Assembly (NCBI RefSeq): GCF_921294215.1
Contig: NZ_CAKLDM010000004.1
Location: 24,332-88,331 of the forward strand
Reading direction: 5' to 3'
Source of the DNA: Vibrio marisflavi CECT 7928
Lineage (GTDB): Bacteria > Pseudomonadota > Gammaproteobacteria > Enterobacterales > Vibrionaceae
Length of the DNA: 64,000 nucleotides
Shown here: piece after piece, positions 26,301 to 33,547 of the stretch
Layout: every line of letters starts with the position of its first letter
Position numbering within the stretch: position 1 is the first letter of the stretch
Position numbers and translations under genes: made by a program
The notes under the pieces: generated by a model
Database searches by the model: none
Told to the model about the DNA's origin: nothing
Seen by the model: the letters and a program-made list of their open reading frames with translations, nothing else

Positions 26301-26595
26301 GTTCGATACCTTCCAAGAGCTGCAGATGCTATTTATTCATCATTTCAACCTATCTACTGAGCCGGTTGTCGTTGAGGCGCCAGAAAGCGAACAGGAAAAT
26401 GAGTACATCGATGCTCTTAAGTCTATTCGTGATGAGAAAGGCGATTTAACCATAGACCAAATCAACAAAAACCAAGATACGCTCGAAAAGGCATACGCCT
26501 ACTTCGAAGAGAAAGGCACTTTTGCTGAAAACGAAGGTTTGATGGAAGCTGCATTTGCCGCTCACGTTCAACATCAATCTGCGCTGCAGGTATAA
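23323..26595 (+). CDS. Large DarA-type protein
   Basis: This 1090-residue protein has a DarA_N-like domain at about 80-190 (GAVAIQIAKMNLSDGQSISIVF...), a coiled coil at about 190-265 and then several further alpha/beta units of unknown kind. One stretch near 390-440 (LHWYGLQSRPYGMGTTPSDAV) resembles domains found in large multi-domain phage proteins. It is probably a head-packaged protein of the P1 Dar/Ddr group that guards phage DNA on entry. It is cotranscribed with the genes on both sides, starting on the last base of the previous stop. No catalytic motif is obvious. Confidence 0.6.
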   Translation: MFSYHKRINVVERIDHLAKNYGCSNAQLRELSEDGLILESVTLEDLENTYLFGWSPMPHMMLEAIKAKASRLNSRITAFSRALNQNLKPAGLSVAGIDIGKPKKSGAVAIQIAKMNLSDGQSISIVFHAPDSDPQKINPDDTLIAFRFLLNSRDVTHVVATSGGKDISLKQASLALSNLAEKNSAKFQAAQSDKQAKTKELEDTQAQIEKLQTETASFTQEIDQVESQLESDKKKISLLETQVQNQNDIQEELRKKLSAKQNTVKPGGDKASTDIFKSPKLLKAIKAVRADKNVGIFRSLSTIHGIDTGEIAFGYDRSAFVNSITGKVKTLAKNGYQDQVDNVLTMLNEYNKVADKPAITLRNGIWKLGTPKDLSDSDNGQDKPSNDTADSDKLHWYGLQSRPYGMGTTPSDAVVAKVIDNEEATKLFPDAGNKVRWGAVAYDKPLTDKQVYDFELKPLSDGSEIEGDDEQANDIIKEALMQWLDDKEQKDLTQDTLNTLKMGQFKHIFSKQLREQPEAKARKTDPDEYLQWKASVDLVNSEMIQAAAEELDIIAKPATKPGPGTEKEEPAVESYNSDEEVKTDVKNFASKVRDIVNDRREKGDSSVKLVFSEQEDLQRIAKKLNDTKGTSGEANIPKFDEWLKVLSSTFHDSTNVFFSNLIDAGLLSEEDEPQTKLDPVKSACNDIETQIERVLAGEAQLKDGKEWIRSWLYRDMQPLPVQLASTLRTANERPKNKKRWAEDLRSWIQESKSYDMNAPVVHAGGQEFDFNRMTYDAVDQHNIFGDTFAAVAKSNPQALVHYIKTYDLFNDEQKEKLIEAVQNQYINKPSKPESAKPAEISTQEWDDESKEQLERLKAFTNFKLEVGKQDVTFPTGKVKPFNINEPEDAMSVVDDINDYLSDDLNNKAKSDLASLAKQESETAYYQPGSATPVHIVTFDVESSHDATKVENQYGSSRVDARVSNLGQNATIYPVMRNSKYQFVAYSESKELGLFDTFQELQMLFIHHFNLSTEPVVVEAPESEQENEYIDALKSIRDEKGDLTIDQINKNQDTLEKAYAYFEEKGTFAENEGLMEAAFAAHVQHQSALQV

Positions 26596-26598
26596 AGT

Positions 26599-27789
26599 AT
26601 GGGAATGCAGCTGAAAGAGCGTATGTCTCTATCTAATCAAGCTGTAAAACTAGGGCTAAAGCTGGGCGATAAAAGCCTGGCTTTCAGCCAAAGACTGCAG
26701 CTAGGGCGAGAACGTACAGAAATTCTCGCCAAATTAAGCGCTGGTGCAAGTTCAGCTGTTGATTCGAGTGAAACCGTAGACACTGGCAATGCATTCCTGG
26801 CTACAGTTGGTTACAAGAAAGATGAAGGCGCGAGAAGTCGACTCAGTGATGCGATCAGGAAAGACAGTCGTATCAATGAAGTGATTGATGCTCAAAGTTG
26901 GTCCAAACCTGAGAAAAAGCGCGTGTTAGAAATGGCCGCGACGGCTACACGTTCTTATGACGTCTACAAACGAAGTAAGGCTGACTTACGTTCTGCAGCG
27001 AGAGCCAAAATTAACCCATTCTATATCTATGAAGGGGTGAATAATCTACACAAGGAAGTCTATCAACAGGTTGGCTCTGAGGCGATGCATGTCGTTGATT
27101 CGCTATTAAGTACGTCGCCTATGGCTGATAGTGCTAAACGTAAAGCTCTTGAATCCGACTTTGACGCCAAAGCTAAGAATCGTATTTCTAGGCAGCGAAA
27201 AGGAAGCTATACCGGCTCTGCAGGTCGACAGAATCTACTCAATGACACTGCAGGCTTTTATCAGCTGGTGGCTTTTGATAGCAAACCTATCAATTTCACT
27301 GTGCGTAATGCTCGCCAGGACTACCGATTCTCAGACAGAACAATCAGCGTAGGGGAAGGATTCACCAAAAAAGTGCTATGGCATGAGCTCGCGCATTCAC
27401 TTGAAGATGATCACCCAGAAGTGCTTGAAATGGCCATTTCATTCTTGAAAAAGCGATTGACTGATTCAAACGGTGTAAGGCCTCTTCCTGATATCTATCA
27501 AGATTTATGGAATAGGAAACAAAGCGGTTCTTACAGCTCTAGAGAGCTAACCATAGATGATGGCGGTTTTTCTCCATACGTAACCAAGTTCTATAACACC
27601 AAAAATCCATACAAACTTGATGGCGCGTCGGCCACAGAAGTCATCAGTATGGGTGTCGAGGCACTAACTGATAGTGAGTCACTTGGGAAAATGATTGTGA
27701 ATGATCATGAGCATTTTGAATTTATCGTTGGTGTGGTCCAGCACTTACAGCAGAAATATAAGGATAAGAACGATGATGATAAAAATTAA
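26599..27789 (+). CDS. Putative zinc metalloprotease with shared N-terminal module
   Basis: This 396-residue protein carries a zinc-protease HExxH motif, HELAH at residues 262-266, followed by acidic residues that could supply a third ligand. Its first 50 residues (LKERMSLSNQAVKLGLKL..., ending RTEILAKL) resemble the starts of the 28008 and 29061 proteins. The shared module could direct these proteins to the procapsid, with the rest as cargo. Many phage-head proteins in P1-like phages are proteolytically processed, so it might be a maturation protease or an injected effector. Start at ATG 26599, three bases after the previous stop. Confidence 0.6.
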   Translation: MGMQLKERMSLSNQAVKLGLKLGDKSLAFSQRLQLGRERTEILAKLSAGASSAVDSSETVDTGNAFLATVGYKKDEGARSRLSDAIRKDSRINEVIDAQSWSKPEKKRVLEMAATATRSYDVYKRSKADLRSAARAKINPFYIYEGVNNLHKEVYQQVGSEAMHVVDSLLSTSPMADSAKRKALESDFDAKAKNRISRQRKGSYTGSAGRQNLLNDTAGFYQLVAFDSKPINFTVRNARQDYRFSDRTISVGEGFTKKVLWHELAHSLEDDHPEVLEMAISFLKKRLTDSNGVRPLPDIYQDLWNRKQSGSYSSRELTIDDGGFSPYVTKFYNTKNPYKLDGASATEVISMGVEALTDSESLGKMIVNDHEHFEFIVGVVQHLQQKYKDKNDDDKN

Positions 27790-28018
27790 ACTCACAAACC
27801 AAGCAAAACAAAGTGCGACCGTGTTTTTTGATGATTGTCTTAATCATGATGAGCCGGTTACGCCGGTATTTAGCGATCCTGCTTTCAATTTCCCTTGGGA
27901 CTCCATCCCAAATGAATATGGTCATATGGGCGATGGAAAAACCGTCTCACCGAATGATTTCTTCTTCAAAGCGGCGATGTTCGGCTTTATTGCGGAGTTA
28001 ATCGACGATGAACTTTAA
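27773..28018 (+). CDS. Small acidic protein in the Dar/Ddr operon
   Basis: This 81-residue protein starts at the first of two adjacent ATGs (27773), with AAGGA upstream, and overlaps both neighbours. It is acidic, aromatic-rich (FPWDSIPNEYGHMGDG) and has no motif I recognise. Being nested between two module-bearing genes it may be a partner or inhibitor of the metalloprotease-like protein. That is a positional inference. Confidence 0.55.
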   Translation: MMIKIKLTNQAKQSATVFFDDCLNHDEPVTPVFSDPAFNFPWDSIPNEYGHMGDGKTVSPNDFFFKAAMFGFIAELIDDEL

Positions 28019-28886
28019 AGAAAAAATGGAACTCAGTAAGCAAGTTGCTGAGCTGGGTAGCGATTTATCCAACACATCGATATCGATGTCAGATAGGTTG
28101 CGTAAATCTCGCCAACGTCAGGAATTGCTTATAAAGCTTAAGGCCAGCACTCAAAAGACAGAGCCAAGCGAGCCAGAAAGCTACAAAATCACGGCTAAGA
28201 ATATCCAAAAGCTACGAGAAGGCACGATTAAAGCTGGCGATCGCTTTGTTGGCTCTAGTGGTCAGAAGTGGCATAAGGCCTCTAGCGCTAAGCAGGCCGC
28301 ATCCAAAAATGGCATTACTAGTCGGGTTCGTGTGGAAGGTAAAAAGGATCTCGGATTTAGCCTGGTCGTTGCTCCAGTGCTGCCAAAGGGTACCGTTCTC
28401 AGTGTCAATGAGGGGACAAACTACGATAAGGACATGGACGCGAATATCTACTTCTTTGCCCTGGAAGCTCCAAAGGGTGTTAACCCTAATGATTTACTCG
28501 AGATAGCAAAGTGCTACGACGAGCGCGCCAGGTTAGACAATGAGTATGGTGTCGTTCTGCATCCTAGTGATATGGAACAGATGGCCAGTGAATACGACGT
28601 TAAGCTGGATATCAGGAATCTACACCAGGAAGCTAAAGATTCCTTTGGTACCACTGGGCTAGATGTATTCAAAGGTAAGGAGCCTCCAATTGATGAGGAC
28701 CAACCACCAGTTGAGTTAACCGCAGATATTATCGCTCGATATCGCGCTGGTGAATTCAATAGCGTCTCTGCTAGTCAGTTTAAAGATGTCTTGTTTGACG
28801 TGAGCAATGCAGGCATGGACCTCGAAGAGATCAAAGATGGCGTTGTCGATTGGTTTGAGCACAACCCTAAGCAATTGGCGGCGTAA
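28008..28886 (+). CDS. Module-bearing protein of unknown function, Dar/Ddr operon
   Basis: This 292-residue protein opens with the helical module shared with its neighbours (NFKEKMELSKQVAELGSDL..., ending RQELLIKL). A second domain at about 65-165 has an alternation resembling ADP-ribosyltransferase-like or polyvalent phage domains (KAGDRFVGSSGQKWHKA, LPKGTVLSVNEGTNYDKDMD). The C-terminal 60 residues are acidic helices. The chemistry is unknown. Overlaps of ten or so bases on either side show operon coupling. Confidence 0.55.
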   Translation: MNFKEKMELSKQVAELGSDLSNTSISMSDRLRKSRQRQELLIKLKASTQKTEPSEPESYKITAKNIQKLREGTIKAGDRFVGSSGQKWHKASSAKQAASKNGITSRVRVEGKKDLGFSLVVAPVLPKGTVLSVNEGTNYDKDMDANIYFFALEAPKGVNPNDLLEIAKCYDERARLDNEYGVVLHPSDMEQMASEYDVKLDIRNLHQEAKDSFGTTGLDVFKGKEPPIDEDQPPVELTADIIARYRAGEFNSVSASQFKDVLFDVSNAGMDLEEIKDGVVDWFEHNPKQLAA

Positions 28887-29012
28887 ATGGATACATGGAA
28901 AAAACAACTCGCTGAATTCTATTTCAGAAAAGCCATTGATGATCAGCTGAGTCCCAGCGAACGCGGGAACTACCTAAAAGCCCTGTCATCACTTATCAAT
29001 TCATCACTCTAA
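28887..29012 (+). CDS. 41-residue ORF at the operon boundary
   Basis: A short frame starts right after the preceding stop (TAA ATG). Its content is plausibly protein (FYFRKAIDDQLSPSERGNYLKAL) and its second half resembles the loop-plus-helix end of the shared module. It could be a free-standing module copy. It ends at a terminator, supporting its place as the last gene of that transcript. Confidence 0.5.
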   Translation: MDTWKKQLAEFYFRKAIDDQLSPSERGNYLKALSSLINSSL

Positions 29013-29034
29013 GGTCGCGAAAGCGGCCTTTTTT
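29013..29034 (+). terminator. Terminator after the 41-residue ORF
   Basis: GGTCGC GAAA GCGGCC (6 bp with one G-T pair and a GNRA loop) followed by six T. A nearly identical terminator lies at 57767-57789. Confidence 0.85.
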
Positions 29035-29060
29035 GTTAGTGCCAACGGATTCAACAAATA

Positions 29061-31226
29061 ATGAAATTTCAAGATAAAATCAAAATCAGTGCTCAACTCG
29101 CTGAGCTGCTAGAGCAACTAAAGAAAGGAAATCTAGGCCTAAAAGACAAACTGAGTAAAAGCCAAAAACGTATTACTCTGCTTAAGGAACTCGGTCAAAA
29201 GGTACCCGATTTAGGTAGAACAAGCTACGTTGTGACAGCCAAAGGGGACGAAGTAAAAACCGGCTTCAAGCTAGTAGAAGCAAGCAAACTGATACCGTCA
29301 AACACTGACGATGGAAGAATTAACCCAGACTTTCCTCAAGAGCTGCAGCCTCGAGACAGAACACGAGTATCGTCGTTAATGCAGATCTCCAAAATCTCAC
29401 AAAACCTTAGACCAGCACAGCTTGCTGATAGTGGGCTGAGCTCGCATGGTGCGCCCATCATTGGGCCTGATAACGTCGTAGAGTCGGGGAACGGTCGAAG
29501 CCTGGCCATCATCAAAGCGTATAAGACAGGTAAAGCCGAAGACTACAAAAACTACTTAATTGAAAATGCCGGCTTATATGGGTTCACGCCAGAAAAGGTC
29601 GCCCAAATGAATCAACCGGTACTAGTGAGAGAGCGCTTAACCGAAGTGGATAGGGCGAAATTTGCCAAAGACTCAAACCTGTCAGACTTACAGCAAATGA
29701 GCGCTGCAGAAACGGCGTTTAGTGATGCTGAGCGGATCGATAACAAGCTCATGGACCAATTCCAACCGAGTGAGGCTGGAAACCTTATGGCGCCTTCCAA
29801 TAAGGGATTTGTGAACAGTTTTTTAACTGAAATTGGGGATAACTCAACCGCAGGCTTATTAACAGAGGACGGAAGGCCCACTAAACAGCTTATCGAACGT
29901 ATGCAAAATGCGGTCTTTGCCAAAGCGTACAAAAACGAGAAATTGGTTAAGCTGGTGGCAGAAGAGGCCGATCCAGAAATTCGAAACATACTGAATGCGC
30001 TAAACGGTGCGGCTAGTGCTTTTGTGGAAATGCAATACCTAGATGGCGAGGTTCACAAACAAACCTCCGATCAAATAGCTGATGCTATATCCATAAAAGA
30101 CAAAGATGCTATACCGACAATAGAAACGCCAGCTGGCCAATATGAAGATTTTAAAACCAAGCTTGACGACATCAAGCACGATAAAACCATTCGTTCTAAA
30201 CGGAATGCGGAGCAGAAGCTTGCTATAAGCATTGGGAAGGCTGCAATCGAAAGTGACAAGGGTCAGCATGAATTTGCCCATATCCGAGGGATGGAAGGAG
30301 CAGCAATCTATAAGAACCCTGACCGAATGGACACTCCAATTGTACTTTCCAAGTCTAGCCTTAAGTCTCTAGCCGCTCATGCTATAAGTCCAGCAAAGCT
30401 AACGGCGATATCCAAGCTAAGCCAAGTTCTAACAACCATGAAGTTTTCAGATGAAAAGGTGCAGACAGATCACAATCAAGATAAGCACACAGGTGTAAAG
30501 CACTGGGAAAATGCAAAGGTTAATATGGTCATCAACGGGCGACCAGTCGAGGTCGGTGTCCAACTTCGATATATGGAAAATGGGCTTCAAACCAGTGATT
30601 CGCTTTCACCATATGGACTATGGGATAAGGACGAGGACATGATAGTTGAGGATACTGCCAGCGTACGGGGCGATTTACCGCTAGGCGGTGCCGAATCCCG
30701 GTTCCGGTCTAAACAGCACCTCAACATCAATACTAACAATGTACAACCAGATGCAATGGTAGTCAACTACTTAGAGGTGACAGATATCACCATAAGCGAA
30801 CCAAAACAGGAGCCTGAGAAACAAAAAAACCTAGCCGCCCAAGCCCTTGATTCATTGGTGCAAGCTACAGAGCTGGTACGCCAAGCGAAAGATAGCGGTC
30901 AAAACATCGATGAGCTGCTTGCTCAATCTGGGTTGTTTGGCGACAACGATCCAGAAGTGGAAGCACTAGCGCGATTCATTTCCTGTAACAACCGTAGTGC
31001 AAAAAGACTGACAACTGCTTTTAAATCTATGGCCAACGCAATCAATGATGAACTGCAGCACCAAGGGCAGGCAGTCGGTGACATGTTTGGTGGTGGAGAC
31101 GCAACGCTCATCGATATCCTGGGGCGAGTAAGCCAAGAGTTAGAGAGTGAAGGGAATCAGGGATTCTTGTTTGAATCAGCCGGTTCGGTTGCTCTTAACA
31201 GGGTCCGTAGAATGTCAGCGCAGTAA
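29061..31226 (+). CDS. DdrB-like ParB-domain protein
   Basis: This 721-residue protein begins with the shared helical module (KFQDKIKISAQLAELLEQL...RITLLKEL) and then has a ParB/Srx-type nucleotide-binding core near residues 80-200. Its motif GNGRSLAIIKAY (about 143-154) matches the ddrB-like ParB family of P1-type phages. A further alpha/beta domain at about 390-540 contains GVKHWENAKVNMVINGRPVEVGV, of the kind found in large polyvalent phage proteins. ParB-like folds can bind or hydrolyse nucleotides. It probably is co-injected with phage DNA. It has its own short leader after the 29034 terminator. Confidence 0.65.
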   Translation: MKFQDKIKISAQLAELLEQLKKGNLGLKDKLSKSQKRITLLKELGQKVPDLGRTSYVVTAKGDEVKTGFKLVEASKLIPSNTDDGRINPDFPQELQPRDRTRVSSLMQISKISQNLRPAQLADSGLSSHGAPIIGPDNVVESGNGRSLAIIKAYKTGKAEDYKNYLIENAGLYGFTPEKVAQMNQPVLVRERLTEVDRAKFAKDSNLSDLQQMSAAETAFSDAERIDNKLMDQFQPSEAGNLMAPSNKGFVNSFLTEIGDNSTAGLLTEDGRPTKQLIERMQNAVFAKAYKNEKLVKLVAEEADPEIRNILNALNGAASAFVEMQYLDGEVHKQTSDQIADAISIKDKDAIPTIETPAGQYEDFKTKLDDIKHDKTIRSKRNAEQKLAISIGKAAIESDKGQHEFAHIRGMEGAAIYKNPDRMDTPIVLSKSSLKSLAAHAISPAKLTAISKLSQVLTTMKFSDEKVQTDHNQDKHTGVKHWENAKVNMVINGRPVEVGVQLRYMENGLQTSDSLSPYGLWDKDEDMIVEDTASVRGDLPLGGAESRFRSKQHLNINTNNVQPDAMVVNYLEVTDITISEPKQEPEKQKNLAAQALDSLVQATELVRQAKDSGQNIDELLAQSGLFGDNDPEVEALARFISCNNRSAKRLTTAFKSMANAINDELQHQGQAVGDMFGGGDATLIDILGRVSQELESEGNQGFLFESAGSVALNRVRRMSAQ

Positions 31227-31247
31227 ACACAGCGGAAGGAAGCTTTC

Positions 31248-31279
31248 AAGGTACAAATTATTTTTTTAATTTGTACCTT
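31248..31279 (+). terminator. Terminator between Dar/Ddr genes and the origin
   Basis: A perfect 13-bp inverted repeat (AAGGTACAAATTA and its complement) with a six-T loop. It separates Dar/Ddr transcription from the iteron region. The arm is A/T-rich and symmetrical, so it could act in both directions. Confidence 0.65.
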
Positions 31280-31288
31280 TACTTTTAT

Positions 31289-31869
31289 TGTGGTGAAGAA
31301 AGTTTGCTTATTTGCCAATAGTGGTGAGAAAAGTTTGCAGATAAAGGGGAAACACTACAAATTTGTTTGCTTAAGCCAATAATGGTGAAGAAAGTTTGCT
31401 TTGGCCAATAGTGGTGAAGAAAGTTTGCTTATCAACGCAACATTCACTCAGTTTCGAGCCTGACAACGAGAATACTGGTGAGGAAAGTTTGCTTTAGTCA
31501 TGAATAGTGGTGAAGAAAGTTTGCAGATTGAGCGTAAACATCACACATTTGTTTGCTTTCTGGCAATAGTGGTGAAGAAAGTTTGCTTATTTTCCAATAG
31601 TGGTGAGAAAAGTTTGCAGATTGAGCGCAAACGTTACATGTTTGTTTGCTTGCTGGCGATAGTGGTGAAGAAAGTTTGCTTTGACCACTAATAGAGGTGA
31701 GAAAAGTTTGCAGATTGAGCGCAAACGTCACACATTTGTTTGCTTACTGGCAATAGTGGTGAAAAAAGTTTGCTTTGGGTGGGTAATGCTACGGTTTTTT
31801 GTAGCTTACCCTCTAGTTTGGTGAGAAAAGTTTGCTTTTAGTGATTAGTGGTGAAGAAAGTTTGCTTTG
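31289..31869 (-). repeat. Iteron array downstream of rep (about 13 copies)
   Basis: About 13 copies of a 19-bp unit (TGGTGAAGAAAGTTTGCTT, with GAGAAAA variants) occur at about 31291, 31322, 31383, 31412, 31476, 31508, 31570, 31601, 31663, 31695, 31757, 31819 and 31849. Three or four of them extend into a second repeat (GCAGATTGAGCGCAAAC then ACATTTGTTTGCTT), a composite unit of about 60 bases. This is the layout of a copy-number-control locus like P1 incA. No gene is present in the 650 bases. Confidence 0.9.
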
Positions 31870-31875
31870 GGTGGG

Positions 31876-32898
31876 CTATTTCTCCATCCTTTTCAGCTCT
31901 CTGATCTTGTCTAGGAATGACTTGTCCTGCTCTTTTTCGGCAACTTTAACCTGCTTAGATTCATCTAAAAGCTTTTCAATTTCAACGGCATCCTCTTCCT
32001 CCCCAATAGAACGGTAGGAATAAATCAACAGCTCCAGCTCATCACTAGTTAGCTTTTCATCGGTTGTCAGGCGTTTGGTTTCTAATCGAGTGATGTTACG
32101 TTTGGCGTCTTCGAAATTCAGCTTCTCTATAGGGTTCGCCTCATTTATCCAACTATAGATGAATTCTATTGCAACAATCTTTCTACCATTCTTATGATAT
32201 TTAAAGCCAAGCCCATCTTTTGTGGTATGGAATAGTAGCTCTTTATTGGTTTTAGGGTTGCTACAAAGTTCTGCGATACTATCTTTAACGCAGTACCTAA
32301 CAACTGTACTCGGGTTTTTAAACGACCCTTTGTCAGACTTTATTTGACCGGACTCGGTAACAAGTCCCATATAGCAACGAAGATCGTCGATTTCTATTGG
32401 GTTCAGTTTGCTACCTTTGTTTTTAAATCTAGATAGCATTTCATAGAGACGCTTAGTGTACTCCCTCTTAAGGCCTAGATAGCTCTTAGTGTCGATTAGA
32501 GCAAACCCTTTGTTGTATTCGATATATTCGCTTTCCAGCTCAATGTTTGGCTTTAACGTTAACACACGGTCCTTGTAGATAGCCTTGCTAAACAAAGGCG
32601 TAAACTCAAACTCAGTATCACCTTTATTATCAGTTACAATGCCAATATTTCTTGTTAGCAACCGAGCAACGACACCTTTCAGCTGCGAGCCAACAGCCCT
32701 ATTGTTAATGGAAAGCCATTCGCAGAGCTGAGCTGCGGTAAATCTATATTCTGGCGATCCCGACTCCCAATCTGCAGGCGTCATATGTGCCATCATTAGT
32801 CCGAATAAATTGGCTTCTCTAGTGGTGAGGTCTTGCTGGGAAAAGACGAGCTGATGCCCTTTTTTAATATGCTTGGGCAGTTTTTTTTGCTGATTCAT
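31876..32898 (-). CDS. Rep_3-family plasmid replication initiator
   Basis: This 340-residue protein is of the Rep_3 (winged-helix) initiator family. The N-terminal region QQDLTTREANLFGLMMAHM and the later KGFALIDTKSYLGLKREYTKRLYEMLSRF segment are typical of the two winged-helix domains. It would bind the flanking iterons to start replication in the plasmid state and to limit copy number. Its C-terminal 60 residues are an added acidic helical tail. Iterons lie on both sides, as in P1 repA. Confidence 0.88.
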   Translation of the reverse strand: MNQQKKLPKHIKKGHQLVFSQQDLTTREANLFGLMMAHMTPADWESGSPEYRFTAAQLCEWLSINNRAVGSQLKGVVARLLTRNIGIVTDNKGDTEFEFTPLFSKAIYKDRVLTLKPNIELESEYIEYNKGFALIDTKSYLGLKREYTKRLYEMLSRFKNKGSKLNPIEIDDLRCYMGLVTESGQIKSDKGSFKNPSTVVRYCVKDSIAELCSNPKTNKELLFHTTKDGLGFKYHKNGRKIVAIEFIYSWINEANPIEKLNFEDAKRNITRLETKRLTTDEKLTSDELELLIYSYRSIGEEEDAVEIEKLLDESKQVKVAEKEQDKSFLDKIRELKRMEK

Positions 32899-33199
32899 AA
32901 CAAATTAATATTGTCCTACTTATCTGTGCATAGTAGTAACCACAGGGGGTTAAAAGCAAACTTTTCACACAACAATGACCTATATGTGTGAGATTTGTTT
33001 GCTTTTAACTCCCTATAAACCGCCCAAAACTCACGAGCAAACTTTTCTCACCACTATTGCGATGGAATTTACGCAATAAGCAAACTTTTCTCACCACTAT
33101 TGAGCATTTATTTACACAGTTCGCAAACTTTTTTAGTGACCAAACTCATGAAAAGCAAACTTTCTTCACCACAAAAGCAAACTTTTCTCACTACTATTT
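32899..33199 (+). repeat. Upstream iterons and promoter of rep
   Basis: About five to six iterons in the opposite apparent orientation (AAGCAAACTTTTCTCACCA) lie at 32953 (degenerate), 33037, 33078, 33122 (degenerate), 33153 and 33175, upstream of the rep start. A DnaA-box-like TGTGCATAG lies at 32925-32933, one base from consensus. Rep binding here would initiate replication and repress rep. Confidence 0.85.
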
Positions 33200-33320
33200 T
33201 CCTATAAGCCCTTTAATATCAATGCGATACAGAACACCATAGATCTTATAGTCTTTATAGTCTTTATAGTTCTTTATAGATCTTATAGATCTCTATAGTC
33301 AGTGTGGATATGTCGATAAC
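33200..33320. other. AT-rich candidate origin (DUE) with Dam sites
   Basis: A/T-rich short repeats of CTTTATAG and TTATAG type run from about 33240 to 33300, with GATC sites among them and a DnaA-box-like TGTGGATAT at 33303-33311. Together with adjacent iterons this matches a plasmid origin: iterons, an AT-rich unwinding element, Dam sites and DnaA boxes. No replication start has been mapped. Confidence 0.65.
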
Positions 33321-33515
33321 TACGCTGCGCGAAGGTAATCAACATTCCCACACAGTCGCTTCGCTCAATAAGCTGTTTATTTATATTGCTTTAATGACGT
33401 TCTAAGGAAGATTTTAAGTAGGAGGCAGCCCTTACCTTAGGAACTAGAGATTGGGGCTAACAGGAGGCGTTTGAGAGGCGTTTAAGTAAAGTAACCGGAT
33501 CGGACCTGGTTACTG
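33321..33515. other. Non-coding stretch between origin and cargo
   Basis: No credible gene is seen. Pieces include an IR GTAACC/GGTTAC at about 33491-33512 and A/G-rich sequence. Confidence 0.5.
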
Positions 33516-33539
33516 CTCTTCTCCCCGAAGGGAGAAGAG
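33516..33539 (-). terminator. Hairpin after the MFS gene
   Basis: A perfect 10-bp stem, CTCTTCTCCC / GGGAGAAGAG, with a TTCG loop on the minus strand lies just past the MFS stop. It lacks a strong T-run on that strand, so it may stabilise the transcript end rather than terminate alone. Confidence 0.55.
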
Positions 33540-33547
33540 AGGTTAAT

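Noticed and set aside
31498-31731. Frames inside the iteron array that repeat FLHHYS- or GEESLQIE-like residues
   Set aside because: They are translations of the repeated DNA unit rather than genes.
31289-31869. CRISPR array
   Set aside because: Repeats are of uneven spacing, 19 bp, next to a Rep_3 initiator, and no cas gene is present; these are iterons.
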